Origin: Porphyrobacter sp. AAP60 | Lineage (GTDB): Bacteria > Pseudomonadota > Alphaproteobacteria > Sphingomonadales > Sphingomonadaceae | Length of the DNA stretch: 59,998 nucleotides | Reading direction: 5' to 3' | Assembly (NCBI RefSeq): GCF_001296025.1 | Contig: NZ_LJHV01000007.1 | Coordinates: forward strand, 1 to 59,998 | Shown here: positions 1-7,770 of the stretch, in pieces | Layout: each line of letters opens with the position of its first letter | Position numbering within the stretch: the stretch's first letter is position 1 | Program-made: the position numbers and the translations under genes | Notes under the pieces: generated by a model | Databases searched by the model: none | The model's input: the letters and a program-made list of their open reading frames with translations, nothing else | Told to the model about the DNA's origin: nothing

Positions 1-12
1 GGGGGGGGGGGG
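1..12. other. Poly-G run at window start
   Basis: Twelve consecutive G residues open the window. Read on the minus strand they would extend the partial gene below with proline codons. A homopolymer exactly at the end is more typical of a contig-end or sequencing artefact than of a biological feature. Only the base run itself is certain. Confidence 0.5.
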
Positions 13-551
13 AGCCTCTGCCGCAAGGCTTCGGGCACAGGCTTGGTATTTTCATCGATTTGCCGGCGCGTGAACAGCGCCACGAGCTTATCGTCGACGA
101 CCGCAAAATGATCTCGACGCAGAGCGATGACCCCCTCGTTGCGAAGGATGACGACCGAATTGACCTGATCCTCAATCGCCACAATCCTACCGATAGGCTG
201 ACTGTCCACGCTGCGAACAAGCCGACCCGCCGCAATATATTCGTCACGTCGGGCAGCCTCCTTGCGCTGCTGCTCTTCGACCATCTCGACCAGCTCTTCC
301 TTCGTGGCGCTGATTTCCAAAGTATCGCCCGAACGCAAAAGTGATCTCGCTGTAATCAATGCGACCGCGGTGCCCGTGTTCAGCAATACCGCCTCTCCCT
401 GCACTTCGTCGATCGTGCCGACCGGCTCTCCGTCGGCACCCAGAACCCTCTCGCCCGCAGCAAGGGGCGGGTCGCCTGCAGCCCATGACGGTGCAGCAAA
501 AACAAGGAATGCGATCGTGAAGGCGGAGCTCGGAATTGTGAACAGTGTCAT
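1..551 (-). CDS. Exported protein with PRC-barrel-like repeats, 3' end truncated by window
   Basis: This reading frame is open from an ATG at 551 to the left edge with no stop, so the gene is partial. The protein starts MTLFTIPSSAFTIAFLVFAA and reaches a likely signal-peptidase site at SWAAGD, so it is probably periplasmic. The mature part has two similar stretches, GERVLGADGEPVGTIDEV near residue 33 and RLVRSVDSQPIGRIVAIED near residue 109. This is the alternating beta pattern of PRC-barrel-like repeats, separated by a charged helix rich in E, K and R. No enzyme motif is seen. The function is unknown; a surface or structural role is a guess. The last few codons run into the poly-G block and may be unreliable. 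Confidence 0.6.
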   Translation of the reverse strand, partial: MTLFTIPSSAFTIAFLVFAAPSWAAGDPPLAAGERVLGADGEPVGTIDEVQGEAVLLNTGTAVALITARSLLRSGDTLEISATKEELVEMVEEQQRKEAARRDEYIAAGRLVRSVDSQPIGRIVAIEDQVNSVVILRNEGVIALRRDHFAVVDDKLVALFTRRQIDENTKPVPEALRQRLPPP

Positions 552-1282
552 GACGTGCCTGACGTTGAATTGCGGCGAGGTTCTGAAGGTGACATGAAAG
601 CGACCGTTTCCGTGCCATGCCGCCTCAATTTAAGGAAGTCAGAGCGGGTGGCAATGCCAGCGAGGTATCTCAGCGCAATGATGCTTCACTCTGCCGATTT
701 CCCATGCTCACATCGCCCGCATGCGACTTTCAGGGCATTTCGCTATGGTAGACGACACTGCAATGCGCGCGCGCACGTCCCCAAAAATCGAGATTGCTGA
801 CGGCTAGGCTGGCATCATCGTGCCAGCCCCGCCCTTCACCTTACCACCCAGCTTCGGTCGTAAGCGGTGCCGATCGGCGATCTCAACAGCAGCGTGGCGG
901 CTTTTGGCAGAACTGGCCGTTCAACTCGGCGGTCGTCATTGGCCGGGTCTGTGTCGACAACTGCCGTCGATGCGTGCGGGGTTGAAAGGTGGCAATATGC
1001 TTCTTGTTGCCCCATCGATACAGTTGCTAATCAGCCCGCTGGAAGTGGCGGAAGAACCTATGCGAAGCTGCAAAGAAAAGGCCGTATTTGAACGTCGCAC
1101 GGCAGCAGTCCTGTAATGTCAGCCGGAAAGCTGCCAAACAGTCGCCGTTTAAAGTTTCGGATGCCGAGAGGCGTCGGAAAATCGACGATGTCCGAACCCG
1201 CGGATCGCATGCGATGCGTTGTAGGGATCTTCTCCTCATCAAGACAGTCGGGATCGAGGGAGTCGCTGCAGGCGCGCTGCCG
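552..1282. other. Gene-free interval with one small hairpin
   Basis: I find no supportable gene here; plus-strand open frames are arginine-rich and lack family features. One perfect inverted repeat is present at 807-828 (GGCTGGCA, 6-base loop, TGCCAGCC). It has no adjacent T run on either strand, so it is not a convincing terminator. Confidence 0.4.
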
Positions 1283-1945
1283 CTATCCAGCCAATCTGAC
1301 ATCCACACGATCCGTCACCTCGGTCATCGCGTCGCGAAAAAACGAGGCGAATGGCACGAGCAGTTCCGATTCCTTGCGTCCATTGAGAAAGGCAAAGACG
1401 TCGTCCCACTCTACCTGCATGGAGACAATCATCGGCTCCCGCTCGATGCCCCATCGTTTAGGCCAGTCCAACGCATAAAATTTGGCAATCTCGAGGTCCA
1501 ACGTCCAGCTGACACCCTGCGCAACCTCGTCGATGCTGCCGGTCCCTCCCCGATATACAGTAAGGGGGAATTCCATTGCCTCGAACTTCTTTTCCTCTTC
1601 GGAGGTCATCAGGGTCGGTCCCCAGGCTTCGGCGAACTCATCAATGTTCCAATAGATATCGATGTCATCGTCGTGCGCGACCTTGCTCACGAAGGACCCG
1701 CACCGCATCCCACCCAAATATGGTTCGCTTTCCCAAGCTTGTCGCAGTGCGCCGCTGGCCATCGCCCGGTTCAGTGGAAGCTCGAACTGCCATGCTTGGA
1801 TGAGATCGGAAGTGAGACAGCAGCGCGCCCAATCATTGAGGCGCAAGAAGATTGAGACGCCATCGTCAAAGTCCTTGTTCCAGCCCTTTGCGCCGCGCCT
1901 TGCAGGACGTTCGAAGTCCTTCCATTGTTCGCTGATCTTGAACAC
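1283..1945 (-). CDS. ADP-ribosyltransferase-like protein
   Basis: A 220-aa protein starting with GTG at 1945, with GGAG nine bases upstream. The C-terminal half has the three-part signature of R-S-E class ADP-ribosyltransferase folds: TVYRGG (arginine strand, about residue 130), GVSWTLD followed by AKFYA (S-T-S-like strand and helix, about residue 145), and a later beta strand SMQVEWDDVFAF with a candidate catalytic glutamate (about residue 178). The N-terminal 100 residues are helical and charged. Such proteins are often phage- or element-borne toxins or effectors, which transfer ADP-ribose from NAD+. Activity is inferred from motif order alone. No immunity gene is evident beside it. An ADP-ribosylglycohydrolase lies 40 kb away at 41869-42801. 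Confidence 0.55.
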   Translation of the reverse strand: MFKISEQWKDFERPARRGAKGWNKDFDDGVSIFLRLNDWARCCLTSDLIQAWQFELPLNRAMASGALRQAWESEPYLGGMRCGSFVSKVAHDDDIDIYWNIDEFAEAWGPTLMTSEEEKKFEAMEFPLTVYRGGTGSIDEVAQGVSWTLDLEIAKFYALDWPKRWGIEREPMIVSMQVEWDDVFAFLNGRKESELLVPFASFFRDAMTEVTDRVDVRLAG

Positions 1946-2196
1946 GCCTGAAACTCCATCTTGCTTGCTTGGAAGGCCGGCCGGTTTTCCTTACCATTGC
2001 CAACCGCCGTGCTGCCGGTTTAGGCATTGATTCTAAAGAAAGTGCGACCGCGATTGCGGCAGGCTGATGCGACGCAGACCTCTAACGGGGCCGGACGGGT
2101 TGGGTTGGAAACTTCACCTGCCTACTTCGGTTCTGTTAATGGCGGCGATGAAGGGGAATGGTGGGGATGCTGATCAACGAACAGCACCCCCGCCCA

Positions 2197-2994
2197 TTAC
2201 GCTAGGTCTATCGGCTCGTCAGCAAACCGCAGGCGCAGAAGATGTTCGCTGAAGGCCCGTGAGCCTTCGACGGCCGCCATTTCGCCCCAGAATTGCCAGC
2301 GATCGAGACGATCCGCGAGCCAGGCGAACAGGCGATCACGCGCGTAATCGTCTGGAAACGCGATTGTCCACAGCACCCGTGTGAGCGGGATGTTGTTGCC
2401 CATCTCGAACCCGATCAGCTTCAAGCCGGGCTTTCCCGCAACCGGCTCTCGGACAAAGCGGTAACGCAGCGCCCTGCCCATGGCCTCCCGCATTTCCATC
2501 ACCTGCTCGCGCCGTTCGCGGGTTATACCGCGATCAAGCCCGTTCCAGCTCGCGGCGAAGTCGATCGGAGCAATATCGGGGGCGTCGACCGGACGCGTGG
2601 CGGCCAGCATTCGCACTGCAGCCTCGCCTTCTATGGTAACGTGAGAGTTATCGAGGAGGCCTTGGCCATAGAGCCACGATTTGTAGTGGCGCCCCCCCTC
2701 CCAGCTTTCACCGAACAGGTCTAAAACCCACTCCTCATACCCAACCGTGCGGTTCATCTCGGCATGCAGGACGCTGAGCAGCACATCGCAGCCCCGATCG
2801 ACCGAACCTATTCCGCTTCCTGGCATGCCGAGGCGATGCACCCAGAAGTAGTGTCGCAAGCTTGGCCATACGCCGCCCTCTTCATCGATCAGCCCATCGA
2901 CGTCTGGGTCCACTCGCATCCAATGGCCCCATGGAAGATCAGGGTGGCGGTGGGAAGCATAGCCGCGCGGATCAGGTCTCCAGTTATGCTTCAT
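2197..2994 (-). CDS. Unrecognised accessory protein (265 aa)
   Basis: The start is the ATG at 2994, preceded by GGAGGT five bases upstream. It overlaps the end of the upstream gene by 11 bases, so the two are translationally coupled. The frame stays open farther upstream, but that extension only shadows the neighbour. The protein begins MKHNWRPDPRGYASHRHPD and is rich in W, R, D and G throughout, with a helical C-terminus (ADRLDRWQFW, SEHLLRLRFADEP). No family motif, signal peptide or membrane segment is visible. With its partner it looks like plasmid or integrative-element cargo, as often seen in sphingomonads. Function unknown. Confidence 0.7.
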   Translation of the reverse strand: MKHNWRPDPRGYASHRHPDLPWGHWMRVDPDVDGLIDEEGGVWPSLRHYFWVHRLGMPGSGIGSVDRGCDVLLSVLHAEMNRTVGYEEWVLDLFGESWEGGRHYKSWLYGQGLLDNSHVTIEGEAAVRMLAATRPVDAPDIAPIDFAASWNGLDRGITRERREQVMEMREAMGRALRYRFVREPVAGKPGLKLIGFEMGNNIPLTRVLWTIAFPDDYARDRLFAWLADRLDRWQFWGEMAAVEGSRAFSEHLLRLRFADEPIDLA

Positions 2995-3748
2995 GGCTAC
3001 CTCCCTTGCGAGGAAGCAGCGCTTTGGATTTGGAATGAAGGGTAAGCGGCACGCCTCGGTCGGGAGCGCCCTCGCCATCGATGCCAGGCGCCTGATCGTC
3101 GAGTGCCCAGAGCTTATCAGCAAGGTGCACGACCTGATCTGCGACATAGCCGATGTCGCGGTATACGCGCGGGCCGACCTCCCGGTTCTTGTCGTTGCGA
3201 AAGTTTCCTTTGGGCAGAAGGTCGCCGTCCTTGTCGCAGGTAAAGCCGAACCACCAGGCGTCGGGAGAACCTGCCGCATCGCTGTCCGATGCCATAGGCG
3301 CGCTTTGCTGCACCCGCGTAACATGGCGCACGTGACAGATCTGGAGCGCAGGCGGGCCGTTTTGATTACACAGCGCCGCATAATCGATCCCCTCGTGCGG
3401 CCGTATGCCAAGCTCGGGCGGGATCGCATCGTGCTCATAACCCCACAGCGGATGCGACGATCCGATGGCAACATAACCGGCCAGTGTTCCGTCCTTTTGG
3501 CGCAGGATCAGGCAGGCGTAGCCGGTGGCGGCGTCTGTCCACGCCACTCTGTCAGGCTCATCTTTCCACGGCCCCTCCCCATAAGGTCGGCGTTCCGAGA
3601 TGTTGAGGATCTGCTCGGGGTGGATTTCGTGGTCACCGAGGGTCAGGCGTTGGGGCAACGCGATCGCGGTAGATGGGCGATTGCTGGGCACCAGACTGCG
3701 GCATGTGCTGCTGGCACGGCCGCGACGCGGTTTGGTAGATTTGGGCAT
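2984..3748 (-). CDS. Unrecognised accessory protein (254 aa)
   Basis: Begins at ATG 3748 behind AAGGAAAC. The first 30 residues are basic and low in structure (MPKSTKPRRGRASS). The body has segments such as SHPLWGYEHDAIP, GIDYAALCNQNGPP and WWFGFTCDKDGD followed by DIGYVADQVVHLADKLW. This resembles uncharacterised proteins carried by plasmids and integrated elements, with conserved W, G, H and D residues but no catalytic signature I can name. The stop overlaps the start of the 265-aa gene by 11 bases, so the two form an operon. They probably act together; what they do cannot be read from the sequence. Confidence 0.7.
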   Translation of the reverse strand: MPKSTKPRRGRASSTCRSLVPSNRPSTAIALPQRLTLGDHEIHPEQILNISERRPYGEGPWKDEPDRVAWTDAATGYACLILRQKDGTLAGYVAIGSSHPLWGYEHDAIPPELGIRPHEGIDYAALCNQNGPPALQICHVRHVTRVQQSAPMASDSDAAGSPDAWWFGFTCDKDGDLLPKGNFRNDKNREVGPRVYRDIGYVADQVVHLADKLWALDDQAPGIDGEGAPDRGVPLTLHSKSKALLPRKGGSHEA

Positions 3749-3962
3749 TGTAGGTTTCCTTTGGATACAAAAAAGCCGCAGCGTCCGGAATGGACTTGCG
3801 GCGGATTGGCTCCCTGATTGCGGGAGCCGAATGGGTGGCGCTTGATGCTACGGCGACGGGCATGCGCAACGCGTCCGGGCGGTCAGCGTGGTGATCAGGT
3901 CATGGGGTTCTCCTTATTTTGGGTAGGGTCAGGTCGAGGATATGGAGAATTGCCGCAGCGTT

Positions 3963-4868
3963 TCACTCAGCCCGGTGCACCACACCCTTCAACTTTGAGG
4001 CGGCAACCTGATCGCGGGACCAAGGGGCAAAGCTATTGCGGACGAACCGGCTGGCGGGCACCGCCCTCCCCGCTGCCTCCGCCAGAACCTCAAGGCTGCG
4101 AGGCGGATGACAGGCGATCACCCCTTGCGCATGCAGATGCCGAAGGGCGACAACACATGTCGTCAGCACGTCGGCGAGGCACTGGTCACGCACCTCTAGC
4201 CACTTACCCTTCTCGACCAGCGGGCCGATGTCCTTGCTCGGTGAAGGCTTGCACGGGATGTGCGTGCCCATCGCGTATTCGGGCAGATGCACTGGCTTCG
4301 CCTTGCCAGTTACCGCTTGGCACAGGTCAAGCCGCGCATAGGCATAGGGGTTGAGGTCACGCAGCTGATGGGGAAGCTGCAAGCCCAGTTCGCCCGCACA
4401 TTTCCGTAGCACCGCCAGATCCTTGAACTCCCCGGCCCAGGTTGTGCAGATCGCATCAGGGTATTGAGACAACGCATCGAAAAAGCGACTGACGAGTCCC
4501 TGCTCATCAGCTTCATCGTTGGCAATGACAACGCATTCCTCGATCGCCGGCAAATCGGCCTGCGGGTCAAATCGCAGCACCATCCATGACGCAGCCGCGA
4601 CCCGGTGAAACGGCCAGCGCAGATCAGTGCGACCGCCCTTTCCTTCGCTGACGGTATACCCGGCATAAGCACTGCGATCATACGCATATTCGAAATCGCA
4701 AACGATCAGGCGCAGCGGTCGGTGCTGCTCAGGCCCACTGCTTTTGGGCCGGGAGACAAACATGGCCGCATCACGCTCAAGCGCTGCTGCCAATGCGCTT
4801 TCGTCGGCGGTCGAAACCGGATCGGCAAGCATGCCAGTTACATTGGCGGTGTCGTTGAAACTGTTCAC
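3963..4868 (-). CDS. PolB-type 3'-5' exonuclease domain protein
   Basis: I place the start at GTG 4868 because GAGGAG lies seven bases upstream. A TTG at 4883 in the same frame would lie upstream of that site. The roughly 301-aa protein has an exonuclease motif I-like segment LIVCDFEYAYD (about residue 60), a middle segment ICTTWAGEFKDLAVLRK (about residue 140, motif II position), and a final helix DQCLADVLTTCVVALRHL (about residue 235) matching the DxxxT-type motif III. This is the layout of the predicted exonucleases related to the proofreading domain of DNA polymerase B. It would digest single-stranded DNA or RNA ends using two metal ions. It lies just downstream of a second, DnaQ-type exonuclease on the same strand. 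Confidence 0.6.
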   Translation of the reverse strand: MNSFNDTANVTGMLADPVSTADESALAAALERDAAMFVSRPKSSGPEQHRPLRLIVCDFEYAYDRSAYAGYTVSEGKGGRTDLRWPFHRVAAASWMVLRFDPQADLPAIEECVVIANDEADEQGLVSRFFDALSQYPDAICTTWAGEFKDLAVLRKCAGELGLQLPHQLRDLNPYAYARLDLCQAVTGKAKPVHLPEYAMGTHIPCKPSPSKDIGPLVEKGKWLEVRDQCLADVLTTCVVALRHLHAQGVIACHPPRSLEVLAEAAGRAVPASRFVRNSFAPWSRDQVAASKLKGVVHRAE

Positions 4869-4968
4869 TTCTATTCTCCTCAAAACGCATCAAGCCCGCA
4901 CTAGGCGGGCCTGATGGGGTGATTGGTTGTTGGATGTTTGGGTTATGGGATGACCGGCGGTGCGCCGA

Positions 4969-5910
4969 TCAACGGTGGCGCTCATGTGCGCCGATCGGCA
5001 CGCATCGCGGTTCGGGCAAACCACGACGGCTGAACCACACTTGCTCGGCCTCGACATCTTTGGGGTCCAGCTGTCGCCACCAATACCGGCGCTTCAAACC
5101 GGGATCCCAGCGATAGCCTCGCTGCGCCAGCAAGGCCTTCTTGCTGAACGGGATACCAATCGCTTCGATCTTGATGCTGGTCCGGCCGCTGGCTGCTAGC
5201 AAACGTTGCAAGTGGGTTGGCGTGGCCAGAGCAGTGCGATCATCAGCACTGATCTGACCAAGAGCGCCTTGCCCTTCACGTTCGGACCCGGATTGCAGGA
5301 GCAGCCAAAACAGCGACCAGACATCGCCTGCGGCCCGGTGCGCCCGAGAGAACCAACCATGCTGTTGGAGTAGATACTGCTGACCTCGTCCATCGAGCCC
5401 AAGCCCAAGCCAGTCGATCTCCTGGCAGGAACACGCCCAGGCACGCCCCGCTAGCTGCGGCCAACGTTGCTCGATCCAAGCCGCATCAAACGCTGCATTA
5501 TGCGCGACGATCAGGTCGGACCGGTCCAATAATCGCGCCACGGCCTCGTCATCGATTTTCTTCCCGGACAAATCCGCGTCCCGCAATCCCGTCAAATGGA
5601 CAATCTGCGGATCGAGCGGAAAGCCCGGATCTTCCAGCCAAGAGTAGATCGGGAAATGCCCCAAAAGCTTCCCATCCTCCGCAACCCAAAGCAGCTTGAT
5701 CGCCACTTCGATGATCGCGCCAGTTTCTGGGTAAAGAGAGGTGGTCTCCAGATCGACCAGGGCCACGCATTGGCCTTCGGGAGGGCTGCCCTCCCCCATC
5801 ATTTTAGAATAGGGCTGCGGAAGCGTCCGCAGGACTCTGTAATCGGGATTGTCAGTAAGCCGGTCAGCGAAAGCTTCGCTGACCGGATCGAGGTGGTGTG
5901 CATTCAACAT
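4969..5910 (-). CDS. DnaQ/epsilon-like DEDDh 3'-5' exonuclease
   Basis: A 313-aa protein from ATG 5910 with GGAG eight bases upstream. The exonuclease domain starts at about residue 48. It shows LVDLETTSLYPETGAIIEVA (Exo I, catalytic D and E), then DLIVAHNAAFDAAWI (Exo II, about residue 135), and RAHRAAGDVWSLFWLL (Exo III, H and D, about residue 185). These are the DEDDh-type ligands of the DNA polymerase III epsilon and RNase T superfamily. The last 90 residues (IEAIGIPFSKKALLAQRGYRW and on) are an additional small domain seen in stand-alone epsilon-like nucleases. It probably forms an operon with the PolB-type exonuclease gene 100 bases downstream. The role could be repair or element maintenance. 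Confidence 0.8.
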   Translation of the reverse strand: MLNAHHLDPVSEAFADRLTDNPDYRVLRTLPQPYSKMMGEGSPPEGQCVALVDLETTSLYPETGAIIEVAIKLLWVAEDGKLLGHFPIYSWLEDPGFPLDPQIVHLTGLRDADLSGKKIDDEAVARLLDRSDLIVAHNAAFDAAWIEQRWPQLAGRAWACSCQEIDWLGLGLDGRGQQYLLQQHGWFSRAHRAAGDVWSLFWLLLQSGSEREGQGALGQISADDRTALATPTHLQRLLAASGRTSIKIEAIGIPFSKKALLAQRGYRWDPGLKRRYWWRQLDPKDVEAEQVWFSRRGLPEPRCVPIGAHERHR

Positions 5911-6292
5911 AGATTTACTCCAGTTTCGGTTATCGAAACCGGCAGGGCGAAGGCCAAGCCGTTAAGCCCAACACTTCCTTTTCCTCCCACCTTGCCGATT
6001 TCACGGCAGGTTTCCTTTTCCCTTTTTGCCTTCATACGACGTCGAACTCGCCAGCTGCGACCATGAGCTGGCGATGTCGGTTCGTGCTTTTCAGCGCCGA
6101 ACGGGACGAAACGGCAGAAAAAATTCCAACGGCTGTCAACACTGCTCAATTTTGAGGGTTTAGGACCTCATAAAACTCTCGTTTTGGCCGGCTTTATGGG
6201 GGATCGCGGTAATCACTTGTCCTTTTTATGCCTTTGTTAAGCCTGAACCGCCACTTCTGTGCTCTCTCCCAGAGGATTTGAAGTGACTGAAA
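5911..6292. other. Divergent intergenic region
   Basis: This 382-base gap separates the minus-strand exonuclease gene from the plus-strand recombinase module and so should hold promoters for both. I see no strong -35/-10 pair, no obvious palindrome and no gene. A recombination site for the recombinases could lie here or beyond 11 kb, but no repeat pair was recognised. Confidence 0.3.
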
Positions 6293-7765
6293 ATGCCTCA
6301 AATTGAGATCACGTCATCAGATAAATGCAAGGCCAGTTCTGCCGAGCGCAGCAACGCTCGAATTCTCCGCGGGTGGGGGCAAGCCTATGCTCGGCAGAAC
6401 CAGATGCTTCCCTATGCCGGCACCAGCCTTACCGCAGCGGAGATAGAGGGGCTGCGCCAACATCTCGATGCCCGTGCGGTCCGCGCGACCCACTCTGAAA
6501 TCACGTCAGCTGCACTCTTGTCGGCGGTTCTTACAACAGGGCGATCTGCGGGGTCCTTCGCTGGCATTCCAGTCCTATGCGAACCCGAAAGTATGCCAAG
6601 CACACCCTGCCTTGCAATTGGCTCGCAGTGGGTGTGGTGGCTAAAGCCCGGCCGACCAAGTAGTCAGCAGAAATTCCCCGAGGACCAAGAACCAGCACAC
6701 GCAAAAAGGGGCGATCTTATCGCCCTGCCCTGTTCGGTGCGAACACGGCGTCTCCTTGAACAAATGGCCTCTCCGCCGACACCAGGCCAGCCGCTGTTTC
6801 CCTGGAATTCGGACGAGGCGCACGACGCTGCACATAAGGAAATCCGCAAGGCCGCAATTCGGAGCTCCTTGCGCCTCGCTGAAGGCTGGTTGTTTCAGCG
6901 GCTGAGCGAAATGGAGAATGGCGATACCGCGATAGCTGCAATCATCACTGGTAACGTCCCGCTCATTGCCAAGACGGTCATCCACTACACGTCTGTATCT
7001 GCTTCAAAGGCGGTGACCATCCTTGGCAAGGCATTGGACGGCTTCGACATCGTCGAACCACTTCTGAACTTCGATGACGAGCAACACTACGGAAGCCGAT
7101 ATGCGCCGCGGATTGGCGATGTTTCCGACCTTCTGGCGCAAATTCGTGCACCGCTTTTGATACGTCGCAAGCTCCGCAAAAAGCCGATCGTCGCGATGCA
7201 TAACGCAATGACGCTTTACACCGTCCTGTTTTATCTGATCGCGACATGCGCACGGCCCACACGCGCGTTGTTGCCTTCGTTGGATCGGATTGATCCTCTC
7301 ACAGGCTACCAAATGCTGGACGACAAGCCCACCAAAGGCCAATTTAAAACCCGTCTCATATGGGTTAGCGAGGAATGCCTGGAACAACTGGGCTTCTACC
7401 AATCTCATATGCGGACGATGCATGAACGCCATCCGCAGCTCGTGCCCGATGATCATGATGGCTCGCCTTACCTGATTGCGGATGACGGATCGCTTCAGGT
7501 TCTGGACCGAGCCCTGTTGCGCAAAACCTTCCGCGGAAAGGGTTGGCCCTACCCCCCGAACTTTGCCCGCCACTTTGCCAGATCCGCTCTGATTGGAACC
7601 GTTAGCAGCGAAACACTCCATGCCTTTTTTGGTCACTGGCACCAGGGGACTGAACCATGGAGCAAAACGGCGGGCCTTGACCCTCTAGCCTATCGCGCCG
7701 AGCTGAAACGAGCGATCACCGCACTCTGTCAATGTTGCGGCCTTGAGCCCCAGCGAGGACTATAA
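6293..7765 (+). CDS. Tyrosine-recombinase-like protein (degenerate active site)
   Basis: A 490-aa protein from ATG 6293. The C-terminal quarter resembles a tyrosine recombinase catalytic domain. It has FARHFARSALIG (HxxR box, about residue 424), HAFFGHWHQGTEPW (G-H box, about residue 445) and a tyrosine in LAYRAEL (about residue 467). The first arginine box may lie in LIATCARPTRALLP (about residue 320). This is looser than the canonical enzyme encoded next to it. The gene ends five bases before the 963-aa recombinase, so the two are co-transcribed and probably work as a pair. In Tn554-type elements two dissimilar tyrosine recombinases act together; the analogy is mine. Confidence 0.6.
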   Translation: MPQIEITSSDKCKASSAERSNARILRGWGQAYARQNQMLPYAGTSLTAAEIEGLRQHLDARAVRATHSEITSAALLSAVLTTGRSAGSFAGIPVLCEPESMPSTPCLAIGSQWVWWLKPGRPSSQQKFPEDQEPAHAKRGDLIALPCSVRTRRLLEQMASPPTPGQPLFPWNSDEAHDAAHKEIRKAAIRSSLRLAEGWLFQRLSEMENGDTAIAAIITGNVPLIAKTVIHYTSVSASKAVTILGKALDGFDIVEPLLNFDDEQHYGSRYAPRIGDVSDLLAQIRAPLLIRRKLRKKPIVAMHNAMTLYTVLFYLIATCARPTRALLPSLDRIDPLTGYQMLDDKPTKGQFKTRLIWVSEECLEQLGFYQSHMRTMHERHPQLVPDDHDGSPYLIADDGSLQVLDRALLRKTFRGKGWPYPPNFARHFARSALIGTVSSETLHAFFGHWHQGTEPWSKTAGLDPLAYRAELKRAITALCQCCGLEPQRGL

Positions 7766-7770
7766 CGACC

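Noticed and set aside
807..828. Perfect 8-base hairpin as a terminator
   Set aside because: No T run follows on either strand and the nearest gene ends are 250 bases or more away.
1088..1855. 255-codon plus-strand frame
   Set aside because: It overlaps the ART-like gene antisense, is arginine/histidine/proline-rich, and has no domain; a shadow.
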